From positions 1 to 53,465 of the forward strand of contig CAYVWB010000026.1 of NCBI GenBank assembly GCA_964455395.1: 53,465 bases of DNA, written 5' to 3'. Both the position numbers and the translations under genes were made by a program. The notes beneath the pieces are model-generated. The model was not told the origin of the DNA and made no database searches. It was given only the letters and a program-made list of their open reading frames with translations. Origin of the DNA: CAYVWB01 sp964455395. GTDB lineage: Bacteria > Desulfobacterota > Desulfovibrionia > Desulfovibrionales > Desulfovibrionaceae. Positions 16,062-28,345 of the stretch are shown piece by piece; the stretch's first letter is position 1, and every line of letters begins with the position of its first letter.

Positions 16062-17737
16062 GCCGCGGTCTCGGAGGAGGGGGGGACCAAGGCCAGCACC
16101 GTGGTCAGGGTGTCGGCCTCGGCGGGCGGCTTGTCCCGCCGCCAGCGGGCGATGCGCGGGAAGCGCACGGCCACGCCGGACTTGTGGCGCGTGGAGGGCC
16201 GGATGTTTTCGAAAGCGATTTCCATCACCAACGCCGGCGTCACGCTGCGGACCGGACCGAAACGCTCCGTGGTGTGCCGGCGGATGAAGCGGTCCACCTC
16301 CCGGATTTCCGCGTCCGAGAGCCCTGAATAGGCTTTGGCGAAGGGGACCAGGACATCGCCGTCCCAGACGCCGAAGGTGTAATCCGTGAAGAGCCCCGCG
16401 CGGCGACCGTGCCCCGGCTGCGCGTAGAGGAGCACGGCGTCCACGGCAAGGGGGTCCACCTTCCACTTCCACCAGTCGCCCCGGGGGCGGCCCACGCCAT
16501 ACGCGGAATCCAGCCGCTTGAGCATGAACCCCTCCACCCCCCGTGCGCGGCTGGCGTCCCGCAAGGCCGCAAGGCTCGACCAGTCCGGCGCGGCGGCTGC
16601 GTCCACCAGAGGGGACAAGGTGATGACCCCGGCCGGCGACTCGCGTGGGGACGCCTCCGGAGATGCGTTCCTCAGAAGCGTCTCCAGCCGCGTGCGACGC
16701 TGTGCGAGGGGAGCGCTGCGGATGTCGCGGCCGCCCTCCTCCAGCACGTCGTACGCGAGGAAGCGTACGGGGTGGGAACGCCGCAGGGCCTTGCTGACGG
16801 TCTTGCGGCCCAGGCGTTTCTGCAGATCCGCGAACGGCCGCACGCCGCGTTCGGGCTTCTGGGGATCGACCTCGCCCCAGACGAGGATTTCGCCATCCAG
16901 CACCACGCCGTCAGGCAGGGTGAGAGCGGCCTCGGCGATTTCGGGGAAGCGGTCCGTGACGAGTTCCTCCCCCCGGGACCAGAGCGCGACCTCCCCCGCC
17001 CGGCGTACGAGTTGGCCGCGCACGCCGTCCCACTTCCACTCCACGAGCCATGCTTCCCGCGGCCCCAGCGCCTCGGCCAGGGCGTGCGCCTCTCCCTCCA
17101 CCAGAAGCGGATGCGCGAGGAAGAAGGGGTACGGCCGGCTGGCGTCCACATCCGTGGCTTCATGCGCGATGAGCGCTCGATAGAAGGCGGCGTCCGGCGT
17201 CCAGTCGCCCATCAGGCGCAGCGCCACGGCCTCGGCGGCGGCGCCGCTGGCCTCGGCGAGCGCGCGCGTCACCAACCGCTGGGAGACCCCCACGCGCCAC
17301 CCCCCCGTGAGCAATTTGACGAAGACGAAGCGTTCCACCTGGTCCAGGTCCAGCAAAGTCTCCACGATGGCGGCTTTGCGCGTTGCCTCCTCCATGCCGG
17401 CCAGGGGCAGCAGCCGCGTACGGACCACTTCGGCCAGGGAAGGCGGTTCTGCGCGGCCCTGGCGTGGCAGCATCAAGGCGACGGTTTCGGCGAGGTCGCC
17501 CACGGCGTGGTAACTCTCCTCGAAGAGCCACGCCGCCACGCCGGCGGTCTCGGCGGTCCATTGGCGCAGTTTCGTTCCGCTGACGGGGGTGCGGGGCTTG
17601 CGTCCGGTGAGGAACGCCACGGCCCAGGCCGCGTCCGCCGGATCCGCCGCAGTGAAGTACGCCACCAGGGCGCGGACTTTCTCCCCGGTCTTGTTGGTGG
17701 CGTCCAACCGCATGAAGAGTGTTGCGAAATCGCGCAT
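16058..17737 (-). CDS. ATP-dependent DNA ligase of the DNA damage response cassette
   Basis: A 559-residue ligase. An N-terminal helical DNA-binding domain (about 1-180) precedes the adenylation domain. The nucleotidyl-lysine motif is EWKWDG, with K235. An OB-fold with VDAVLLYAQPGHGRRAG and the C-terminal motif follow. It seals nicks via ligase-AMP using ATP, separate from the housekeeping NAD-dependent LigA, which is not in this window. The ATG at 17737 directly abuts the exonuclease stop (TAG then ATG), and its own stop overlaps the helicase ATG. Confidence 0.95.
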   Translation of the reverse strand: MRDFATLFMRLDATNKTGEKVRALVAYFTAADPADAAWAVAFLTGRKPRTPVSGTKLRQWTAETAGVAAWLFEESYHAVGDLAETVALMLPRQGRAEPPSLAEVVRTRLLPLAGMEEATRKAAIVETLLDLDQVERFVFVKLLTGGWRVGVSQRLVTRALAEASGAAAEAVALRLMGDWTPDAAFYRALIAHEATDVDASRPYPFFLAHPLLVEGEAHALAEALGPREAWLVEWKWDGVRGQLVRRAGEVALWSRGEELVTDRFPEIAEAALTLPDGVVLDGEILVWGEVDPQKPERGVRPFADLQKRLGRKTVSKALRRSHPVRFLAYDVLEEGGRDIRSAPLAQRRTRLETLLRNASPEASPRESPAGVITLSPLVDAAAAPDWSSLAALRDASRARGVEGFMLKRLDSAYGVGRPRGDWWKWKVDPLAVDAVLLYAQPGHGRRAGLFTDYTFGVWDGDVLVPFAKAYSGLSDAEIREVDRFIRRHTTERFGPVRSVTPALVMEIAFENIRPSTRHKSGVAVRFPRIARWRRDKPPAEADTLTTVLALVPPSSETAA

Positions 17738-18850
17738 CTAGCTTTCGTCATCCCATTCGCTGCGCACGCTCCGGCCAGCCTCGGCGTCGTCTCTCTCCGT
17801 ATTGTCCGCCGTGCGCTCTGCGCCCCAGGCCACGGCGTCCAGGCCGTACGTCTCGGTGAGATGGCGCGCCAGGATGGCGGCGTAGCCGTGCATGACGCGC
17901 ACGTGGGCCGCGCCGGACTCCCGCATGGTGTCGAGCAGGCCCGGCCAGTCCGCATGATCCGAAAGGACGAACCCCGCATCCACGGCGCGCCGGCGGCGAT
18001 GCCCCCGCACCCGCATCCACCCGGACGCCGCCCCTGTGGCGTGCCGGCCGAGACGCCGCGTCCAGGTGGTCCCGTGTGCGGAAGGCGGCGCCACCACCAG
18101 ACTTCGAGCAATGGCGCGCTTGTCTTTCTCCTGCAACAGATCGCGCGTCGGCGGCAGGGAGACGCCGGCTTCGGCGTAGGCTTCGTTCATGGCGGCGATG
18201 GCCCCGTGCGCGTAGACGGGGCCCGGCAGGTCGCGGCCTTCAAGCATCTTCAGGATCCGCTGCGCCTTGCCCAAGGCATACGCCAACAGCAGGCTCGCGC
18301 GGGGCGAGGCGTCGGTCCCGAGAGCGTTGCCGCGCCACCAGGCGAGGATTTCCGCTGCGACCTCCTCCGCCGAGGGCCATCGGTACACCGGCAACGCGAA
18401 GGTGGACTCCATCACCAAGGCGTCGCATGGCACGGGCTCGAAGGAATCGCAGGTGGGGTCGGGTTCGCGCTTGAAGTCCCCTGTGACCACCCAGACGCGA
18501 CGGTCCGCGCTTCCGACCGCCCCTGCCGCCCCGACTGCGTCCGCCACGGCCTCCAGCCGGATCTGCGCTGAACCCGGCACATGCCCCGCCGGGTGGAGCG
18601 AAAGGCGCACCCCGTTCACCGTGAGGACTTCGCCATAGGCCAGCGTCTGCAACGAGGCTTCCGCTCCCAACCGCCGGCGGAAGAGCGGCGCGCCGCTCGC
18701 GCTGACGAGATACGACGCGGAGCCGGCGCGGGCGTGGTCGCCGTGGGCGTGGGTCAGCACGGCGCGCGCCACGGGGCGTGAGGGGTCGATGTGGAATCCG
18801 CCGGCCGGGCAATGGAGACCGGCGTCCGTCATGACGAGGAGATCAGCCAT
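17738..18850 (-). CDS. Ligase-associated DNA damage response exonuclease (MBL/beta-CASP fold)
   Basis: A 370-residue metallo-beta-lactamase-fold nuclease, first gene of the four-gene cassette. THAHGDHARAG (the H-x-H-x-D-H metal motif) lies near residue 35, HPAGHVPGSAQI gives the next His, VTGDFK supplies the bridging Asp, and FVLSDHADW supplies the last. This is the mRNA 3'-end-processing-factor/Artemis-like (SNM1) arrangement. ATG 18850 is preferred to the GTG immediately before it. The promoter at 18857-18884 places the transcript start at or next to the ATG, so the message looks leaderless. Confidence 0.94.
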   Translation of the reverse strand: MADLLVMTDAGLHCPAGGFHIDPSRPVARAVLTHAHGDHARAGSASYLVSASGAPLFRRRLGAEASLQTLAYGEVLTVNGVRLSLHPAGHVPGSAQIRLEAVADAVGAAGAVGSADRRVWVVTGDFKREPDPTCDSFEPVPCDALVMESTFALPVYRWPSAEEVAAEILAWWRGNALGTDASPRASLLLAYALGKAQRILKMLEGRDLPGPVYAHGAIAAMNEAYAEAGVSLPPTRDLLQEKDKRAIARSLVVAPPSAHGTTWTRRLGRHATGAASGWMRVRGHRRRRAVDAGFVLSDHADWPGLLDTMRESGAAHVRVMHGYAAILARHLTETYGLDAVAWGAERTADNTERDDAEAGRSVRSEWDDES

Positions 18851-18856
18851 CACCCC

Positions 18857-18884
18857 ATTCTACACGGCGCCGTCCGGGAGTAAA
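18857..18884 (-). promoter_or_regulatory. Promoter of the DNA damage response cassette, predicted leaderless
   Basis: On the minus strand TTTACT (18879-18884), a 16-base spacer and TAGAAT (18857-18862). The -10 box ends only six bases before the ATG at 18850, so the start point would coincide with the first codon. No LexA-type box is seen. Confidence 0.5.
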
Positions 18885-19022
18885 GCGCAGCGCGCAGGCG
18901 GGCGGTCCTCCGGCGCGGTGTTCATTCACGAACGGCTTCCGACGGCTTCCATCCCACTCCAGTCGAATTTCCGGTGGGCGAACTGATGGCGGGCGAGCAT
19001 CCGACGACACGCGCCGAAGCCG

Positions 19023-20747
19023 TCAAGCCTCACGGAATACGGAGGCCGGCGCGGGTGTGGACGTCGAGGGCGTGGGCAGAAGCAGCTCGAAGGCGGCGCC
19101 CATCGTCCGGGACTCGGCGGCGGGCTCCGACGCCGGATCACGATCGCTTCGGAACCAGGTCTGCGCCGTCTCCGGGGAGACGAACCGGATGCCGCCGTGG
19201 TGCGCTTTGAGCAGCGCCGCCGCGATGGCCAGCCCCAACCCCGTGCCGCCAGCCTCGCGGCGTGTGGTGAAGAAAGGCGTGAATATCTTGGGCGCGTTGG
19301 CCGGGGAGACGCCGGGGCCGTCGTCCGCCACCCGCACGGTGACGCCGGGTTCGGCGTCCTCCGCCAGGTTGGTGACGACTCGGATACGGAAGAGGGAGGC
19401 GCCGTGGGCCAGACTGTTGTCCAGCAGATTGCAGAGCACGGATTCGAGGGCGTCCTCGCTCATGGCGATGGTGGGGAGCCGGGTCGACAGCTCGGCATGG
19501 ACCGTGAGACCGCGGTCGGCGTAGCGCGCAGTCAACCGTTCCACCATGGGCTGGAGGCTGGCGTGTTCGTCCTTGCCGGGCTCCCAGGCTTCGGCTTTGG
19601 CCAGGTCGTTGAGCCGGGTGACCAGGGCGTGCATGCGCGCGGCGTCCTCTCCCAGCATGTCCAGAAACCGGTCGCGACGGGCGGACTCCATGGTGTCGAT
19701 GTGGTCCTTCAGCAACTCCACGGTGCCGGTCATGGAGGTGATCGGCGTCTTGAGCTCGTGCGAGACGTGGGAGGCGAAGGCGCGGATGGCGCGACCGCGC
19801 GCCGTGACGGCGTGGGCCATCTCGAAGAAGGCCATGCCCAGCTCGTCCAGCTCGCGCGTCAGGGCGTGGGGCGGGTGTTCCGGATTGTCGCCGTGAGCGA
19901 TGCGACGGGTCATGCGCACGAGGTTCGTCACCGGTCGGGTGACGGCCACCCCTGTGAGCCACGCCAGCCCCCCCGCCATGAGCAGCAACGCCGCGAAACT
20001 CACATAGAGGATGTGGCGTTTGTCGTACAAGGCCTTGAGCACGTCGCGCGGGGTTCGCGAGAGCACTGCCGCGCCCACCACGCGGTCATCCAGCACGATG
20101 GGCAGCGCCACGTGTACGCGCAAAGTGTGGCCCCGACTGATGGACGCCAGCGAGGGCGTGGGCTCGTCCGGAATGCGCTTGCGCAGCCGCCGCGCTTTTT
20201 CGCCATCCAGGGCCTGGGCGGTCTCCTCCAGGTGGTAGAGGGAACGCCCCAGCTCCGCGCCGCTGGTGGCCACCACCACGCCGGCGGGGTCCACCACGCG
20301 CATGGCCGCCAGGGTGGTGCGCTGGACGCTCTCCAACAGCGGGATGACCCGTCTGCCGGCTTCCAGGGCGATGGCGTCTGCCGGTCCTTGCATGGGCCGC
20401 GACTCCGGGGACTCCAGCACGGGGTCGATGGTCAGGTCCAGCCGCGGCGGTATGGGGGTGAAATGCATGTCCGGATCGCGCCGCGCTTCGGGGGGCGCAA
20501 GACGGCCGTAGTCGATCATGCTGACGCCGCGCTCGGTGAGCACCTCGGCGAGGCTGTCCTTGTAGATCTCGCGGATGAACGCAGCCTGCGCCACGAGCTC
20601 GCTTTCCGTCTCGCGGATGAGTTCGTTCTCGAAGAGCCGCAACAGCACGATGGAGCCCAGCGGCAGCAGCAGGATGATGATGTTGACGCCGGCCAGCAGC
20701 ACGGGGAGCCGGAGTATGGGGCGGCTGCGCAGCCACGTCATCTGCAT
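19023..20747 (-). CDS. Membrane sensor histidine kinase of a CreC-like two-component pair
   Basis: A 574-residue kinase. Transmembrane helix 1 is about 15-38, then a periplasmic sensor of about 205 residues, helix 2 about 247-270, HAMP, and a HisKA domain with the phospho-acceptor His330 in SHVSHELKTPITS. A HATPase domain follows with an N box (LCNLLDNSLAH), a G1 box (VADDGPGVS) and a G2 box (GGTGLGLAIAAALLKAHHGG). All catalytic elements are present. Its ATG overlaps the response-regulator stop by 10 bases, so the two are translationally coupled. The stimulus is unknown. Confidence 0.93.
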   Translation of the reverse strand: MQMTWLRSRPILRLPVLLAGVNIIILLLPLGSIVLLRLFENELIRETESELVAQAAFIREIYKDSLAEVLTERGVSMIDYGRLAPPEARRDPDMHFTPIPPRLDLTIDPVLESPESRPMQGPADAIALEAGRRVIPLLESVQRTTLAAMRVVDPAGVVVATSGAELGRSLYHLEETAQALDGEKARRLRKRIPDEPTPSLASISRGHTLRVHVALPIVLDDRVVGAAVLSRTPRDVLKALYDKRHILYVSFAALLLMAGGLAWLTGVAVTRPVTNLVRMTRRIAHGDNPEHPPHALTRELDELGMAFFEMAHAVTARGRAIRAFASHVSHELKTPITSMTGTVELLKDHIDTMESARRDRFLDMLGEDAARMHALVTRLNDLAKAEAWEPGKDEHASLQPMVERLTARYADRGLTVHAELSTRLPTIAMSEDALESVLCNLLDNSLAHGASLFRIRVVTNLAEDAEPGVTVRVADDGPGVSPANAPKIFTPFFTTRREAGGTGLGLAIAAALLKAHHGGIRFVSPETAQTWFRSDRDPASEPAAESRTMGAAFELLLPTPSTSTPAPASVFREA

Positions 20748-21574
20748 GCTCCCAGCCGGTAGCCGAGGCCATGGGCCGTCTCCACCACATTGGCGGCGCC
20801 GAGCTCGGCGAACTTGGCGCGGATATGGCGGATGTGGCTGTCGATGGTGCGCTCGCTGATGACACCGTCCGGCCCCAGGGCCGCGTCCATCAGCTCCTCG
20901 CGGGTGAAGATCTTGCGGGGCCTTCGCGCCAGAGCGGTAAGCAACGCAAGCTCCGTGGCCGTGAGCGGAACTTCCACGGCGTCGCCTCGCGCATCCGAGG
21001 GCTCGTGGGCGTCTGTGTCGTCACTGTCGGAACGCCGCCAGATGGCCGTGTGCGCTTCGGGATCCACGGTGAGGCAGCCCCGCGCATACGTCACGGCGGT
21101 AGACGAGGACGGGGCCTCCTGTCCGGCCCGGTTCGTTCGGGACGCATGAGCGCCCTGCCCGGCGCCGGCCGCCATGGCGCCTGTCCGGCGCAGGATGGCG
21201 TGGATGCGCGCCACCAGCTCCCGTGGGCTGAAGGGCTTCGTCATGTAGTCGTCGCCGCCGAGCTCCAGCCCCAGGACGCGGTCCACTTCCTCCGTCCTGG
21301 AGGAAAGAAAAAGGATCGGCGAAGCGCACCCCGCCCCTCCCGACGGCTCATCGGACGTTTGTGCGCGCACGCGGCGACACACTTCCAGACCGTCCAGCTC
21401 CGGCATCAACACGTCCAGCACCACGAGGTCGTAACTGCGTCGTTCCAGCATCGCCAAAGCGGCTGCGCCGTCGGCGGCTTCCTCGACCACCATGCCGGCT
21501 TGCTCCAGAGCGAATCGCAGGACTTCGCGGATGTGGGGATCGTCGTCCACCACCAGAATGCGTATGGGCTGCAT
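20738..21574 (-). CDS. OmpR/CreB-type response regulator with unusual insertions
   Basis: A 278-residue regulator, about 45 residues longer than typical. The receiver has the acidic pocket DDD at 10-12, phospho-acceptor D54 (VVLDVLMPELDG) and KPFSPREL. The C-terminal winged helix ends in TIDSHIRHIRAKF and VVETAHGLGYRLG. Extra length lies in three places: a Gly/Ser/Pro insert after the alpha-3 region, a polar interdomain linker, and an Asp/Ser-rich insert within the first strands of the DNA-binding domain. AGGAG nine bases before ATG 21574 fixes the start; the frame is open much further upstream. It lies 56 bases after the DUF4173-like gene in the same direction. Confidence 0.93.
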   Translation of the reverse strand: MQPIRILVVDDDPHIREVLRFALEQAGMVVEEAADGAAALAMLERRSYDLVVLDVLMPELDGLEVCRRVRAQTSDEPSGGAGCASPILFLSSRTEEVDRVLGLELGGDDYMTKPFSPRELVARIHAILRRTGAMAAGAGQGAHASRTNRAGQEAPSSSTAVTYARGCLTVDPEAHTAIWRRSDSDDTDAHEPSDARGDAVEVPLTATELALLTALARRPRKIFTREELMDAALGPDGVISERTIDSHIRHIRAKFAELGAANVVETAHGLGYRLGACR

Positions 21575-21630
21575 GCTGAGGACTCCTGCACACGAAAACA
21601 TCAAGGGTTGAACACACCGCTGCGCGACGT

Positions 21631-23265
21631 TCATGGCCGCCCCCACCAGAACTCGTGGGAGACCGTGGGCGTGGGACCGCGCTGACCGTGGACGCGCCAA
21701 GGGTCGTGACGCGACAGCAATCGCCAGCCTTCCCCCGTGGCTTCCTTCCAGTTGGCCTGCTCGCGCCGCAGCGTCTGGAGCAGATCCGTGCGATACTGGA
21801 CAGCTATCTTCGTCCGCCATGGCGAAGTGTTCGTCGCCAAATGGGGGAGCGCCTGTGTCAAGGCCGGTATAGCCGCTGGACCGAGCTGACGCAAATGCCA
21901 CGTGTCCAAGGGCGGCCCCGAACCGGCGACCTCCTTGCAGTGCGCCACGTTGTAACGGGCCACGAAGCCTTCCCAGTTCATCATCGGCGTCGTCAGCAGA
22001 AAACAGGTCAGCGCCGCGGCGTTCATCCCCACCAGTTTCGAACGAGGCCAACCCCGCCGGGCGCACAGGAAGACGGTGGTCAAGGCGAAGGCTGTCAGCC
22101 CCATCCAGGTGAGCGCCGCCAGCCGGAACACGGTGAGATTGTACGCCTCCACGTAGAGCACGGTCCGCTGGATGGCGAAAGCCGTCAACACGAGGTTCTG
22201 CAGAACCCACACCGCCACCAACCGTCGCACCCATGGCGAGGTGGAGGCCGAGGCGGAGGCCGAAGCGTCGTCATCCCCCAGAAAGACCAGCGCCATGACG
22301 CCGGCGAGCGTCGCCGTGGCGAGCAGAGGATACGCTCCCCGGTGCGCATATTCGGCGAAGGTCATGCCTTCGGGCAGGCCGGCGCCGCCCAGCAGCACCA
22401 TCACGTCCAAAGCGTTGTGCACGGCGAACAGGATGTTCACCAGCCACAGCGTCTTCAACGCCGTGTCCTCCCGACCCAGCGTGGCGAGCAACCGCCGCGG
22501 CGAGGCCGGGCGCGTGCGCACGGCGCCCCACCAGCCGAGCCTGGGCGTGACCACCGCCAGGAGCACGGCGAAGAAGAGGCCCCGATAGATCCAACGGCCG
22601 GGCCCCAGATACTCCATCACTGTCTCGAAATCCCACAGCAGCCGCTCGAAGAAGGGGTTGGCCTGCCCCAGGAGCATCGCAAAGACCGCCACCACCGCCG
22701 CCGGCGTGGCCCATGCCCGGAGCATGCGGATCGTCCGCCGGCGTGCGCTTGTCTGCTCGTTGTGCGAGTGCTGCGAACCCGGCGCACGTCGGATGCGTCT
22801 CCACCGTCGGAACACTATGAACGGCGCGCGCAAGGCTCCCGGCAGGAAACACGCCGCCGCCGGGACCAGCCGGATGGCCCGGCGGCGGCCTTCAACACTC
22901 ACGAGACACGCTGCAAAAAGCGACAGCGCGGTGAGCCATGCGTGCAGGGGCCCTCCGCGCCACGCCAGCCATGCTCCGCACCACAGCACGGCGCCGGCCG
23001 CCAGCCACTCCGCCGTGGACCGCGTCGGGCAGGGCTTGCGCCACTCCAGGACGGCCAGCGCCGCCATCGCGACGACGCCCAGCGTCCATGTGGAGAAATG
23101 GGGATAGACGAGCGCTTCGGCGAAGAGCGTCAGCGCCACGGTGAAGAGCAGCCCCACCCAGGCGGCGCCCAGCCGAAACGGTCGCGCCGACGTGATTTCG
23201 AAGCGGAACGTGTGTGAAAACGGGACGCCGGAGACTTCGGCGTTCGAGGATGTGGTGTGCGACAT
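21631..23265 (-). CDS. DUF4173-like polytopic membrane protein
   Basis: A 544-residue inner-membrane protein with roughly ten hydrophobic helices and a soluble C-terminal part of about 120 residues. The segment LPEGMTFAEYAHRGAYPLLATATLAG is a hallmark I associate with the DUF4173 family, of unknown function. A soluble loop contains an Ala-Ser repeat. AAGGAG six bases before the ATG supports the start. It is the first gene of an operon with the response regulator and kinase, in the place occupied by CreD-like membrane proteins in cre operons, although it is not a CreD homologue by sequence that I can see. It may be a target or an accessory sensor of the pair. Confidence 0.82.
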   Translation of the reverse strand: MSHTTSSNAEVSGVPFSHTFRFEITSARPFRLGAAWVGLLFTVALTLFAEALVYPHFSTWTLGVVAMAALAVLEWRKPCPTRSTAEWLAAGAVLWCGAWLAWRGGPLHAWLTALSLFAACLVSVEGRRRAIRLVPAAACFLPGALRAPFIVFRRWRRIRRAPGSQHSHNEQTSARRRTIRMLRAWATPAAVVAVFAMLLGQANPFFERLLWDFETVMEYLGPGRWIYRGLFFAVLLAVVTPRLGWWGAVRTRPASPRRLLATLGREDTALKTLWLVNILFAVHNALDVMVLLGGAGLPEGMTFAEYAHRGAYPLLATATLAGVMALVFLGDDDASASASASTSPWVRRLVAVWVLQNLVLTAFAIQRTVLYVEAYNLTVFRLAALTWMGLTAFALTTVFLCARRGWPRSKLVGMNAAALTCFLLTTPMMNWEGFVARYNVAHCKEVAGSGPPLDTWHLRQLGPAAIPALTQALPHLATNTSPWRTKIAVQYRTDLLQTLRREQANWKEATGEGWRLLSRHDPWRVHGQRGPTPTVSHEFWWGRP

Positions 23266-23434
23266 GGCGTTCTCCTTTGCCTGGAGAATCCTCCTCCGTG
23301 GTGGAGCGGCCTTGCAGGGGATGTGGAAATCCGTGGCGCGATGGTGCAGAATTCATGACGCCGCACTGTGCTTCCGCACCCTCACAGACCCACACACCCG
23401 TGCGCCACACGCGCCCACGCCCTCTGGAGGCCCC

Positions 23435-24532
23435 ATGCCCGAACCACCCCCACCTCACGATGCTTTGCCCCAACGCCTGGCCGAGATGGTGCGCGCCTGG
23501 CTGGAAACGCCGCGCACTCTGGACGACGACATCATCCACTATATGGAGACCACTGCTGGCGAGGCGGCCGCTGCGCTCGAGGCTCTGGAGGAAGACGAGA
23601 CCCTGCGCGAGCTGCTCGTCTTCCCGGATGAGACGCTGCGTATCTCGATTGAACATGTATTCATGGATCATTTCGAACAGGAGCCGAACCGCCCCTGCGC
23701 ACCCGAAACCGTGGCGGCGCTGCTCGGTCCTGATGAGACGCTGCTCGTTCATGGTGAGACCCCCTTGCGGCTGCGTCGGGAGCTCCCGGCCTCCGCCTGG
23801 GGCGCGGCCTTCCCCGTCGAGATGTCGGTGACGCCCTCAGAGGCGTCGGCGCTGCTGGCGCGGTGTCGCCTTGCATGGCGCCCCTGCGAAGCCCTCACTG
23901 CGGGCGCTGCAACCCTGGCGCCGGACCGTCGCGCGCTGTTCTACACCCGCTGCCGCGCGCAAGGTGTGGGCGACGCCGCGCACGCACGTCCCGAACATGG
24001 CGTGGACGCCGCCGTGGATTGCTTTCTCGGAACATTCGCGCGCCGGCTGGGCGCAGCTCCGGACTTCGAGGAGTTGGTTGCGGTGACGCTGCCATTGCTT
24101 CCCCGTGACGCTCCGGGGGCGGAGGCCGTGTCCCCCGGGTCCGCTCTTTCGGAGGAGGCGGGAGTTTCAACCGACCCTGCAAATCCGGCAGTCTCCGCAG
24201 ATTCCCCAGATTTTGCAGATTTCGCAGACGGGGTCGTCTACGCCGCGCTGCAAGCGCAGAAAGCCGCCTTGTTGCGGGGACTGAAGGAGAAACGCGCCTA
24301 CGAGGAAGCCCTGGCGCGGTCCAACTTCGAGACGCTTTCGCTGACAGGGTGGCGACCGCCCACGGCGCCGACGGCCTCCGCAGCCATGGTGGAAGCCATC
24401 GACCGGGTGTGCGTGGCCGTCTACGGCCGCACGGCAGCGCACGCAGCAGACGCGCCGCCGCCCCTGGAGACAGACCTGGGCGCCTTCGACCCGGACGACG
24501 ACCTGGACCGCCTGATGGACTACCTGGGATAG
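23435..24532 (+). CDS. Hypothetical acidic protein, unknown family
   Basis: A 365-residue soluble, acidic, Ala-rich protein with no signal peptide or transmembrane segment. ATG 23435 is chosen for the GGAGG five bases upstream; the frame is open back to 23141. The last third contains a short tandem (SPDFADFADG) from a slippage-prone stretch of cagatt-like units near 24180-24230, and the C-terminus is Asp-rich (FDPDDDLDRLMDYLG). It is transcribed divergently from the DUF4173/two-component operon, with 169 bases between. I recognise no domain. Confidence 0.7.
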   Translation: MPEPPPPHDALPQRLAEMVRAWLETPRTLDDDIIHYMETTAGEAAAALEALEEDETLRELLVFPDETLRISIEHVFMDHFEQEPNRPCAPETVAALLGPDETLLVHGETPLRLRRELPASAWGAAFPVEMSVTPSEASALLARCRLAWRPCEALTAGAATLAPDRRALFYTRCRAQGVGDAAHARPEHGVDAAVDCFLGTFARRLGAAPDFEELVAVTLPLLPRDAPGAEAVSPGSALSEEAGVSTDPANPAVSADSPDFADFADGVVYAALQAQKAALLRGLKEKRAYEEALARSNFETLSLTGWRPPTAPTASAAMVEAIDRVCVAVYGRTAAHAADAPPPLETDLGAFDPDDDLDRLMDYLG

Positions 24533-24550
24533 TCAGCGACGGACCACCAC

Positions 24551-24588
24551 AAAAAGAGCGAGGAACCCGTCAGCCGGATTCCCCGCTC
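24551..24588 (-). terminator. Intrinsic terminator of the pyruvate:ferredoxin oxidoreductase gene
   Basis: GAGCG (24556-24560) pairs with CGCTC (24584-24588), extended inward by imperfect GGAA/TTCC and CCG/CGG pairing. The minus strand continues into five U residues (24551-24555). It lies about 90 bases past the stop and could also act on the convergent gene ending at 24532. Confidence 0.7.
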
Positions 24589-24676
24589 GCATTCGATGGC
24601 AGCGTTCGCTGGTGAAGGCGCGGCTCCACGAGACGCATGCAGCGCATGCCGCAGCGCTTCATGGGCGCCCTGCCGT

Positions 24677-28345
<3,669 letters not shown>

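Noticed and set aside
13548..16331. Long plus-strand open frame of over 900 codons opposite the helicase gene
   Set aside because: It is antisense to a gene with intact helicase motifs. Its translation is Arg/Gln/His/Pro-rich without any domain, as expected of a third-position GC shadow. The same applies to other long antisense frames, for example 3242-5221, 25949-28012 and 33663-35726.
18854..19022. Terminator or LexA operator between the kinase gene and the DNA-damage cassette
   Set aside because: No hairpin with a U tract after the kinase stop and no LexA-like palindrome were found; only the TTTACT/TAGAAT promoter is supportable.
24180..24230. CRISPR-like or satellite repeat from the cagatt-type units
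   Set aside because: It is a short in-frame slippage tract inside a coding gene, with no spacer structure.
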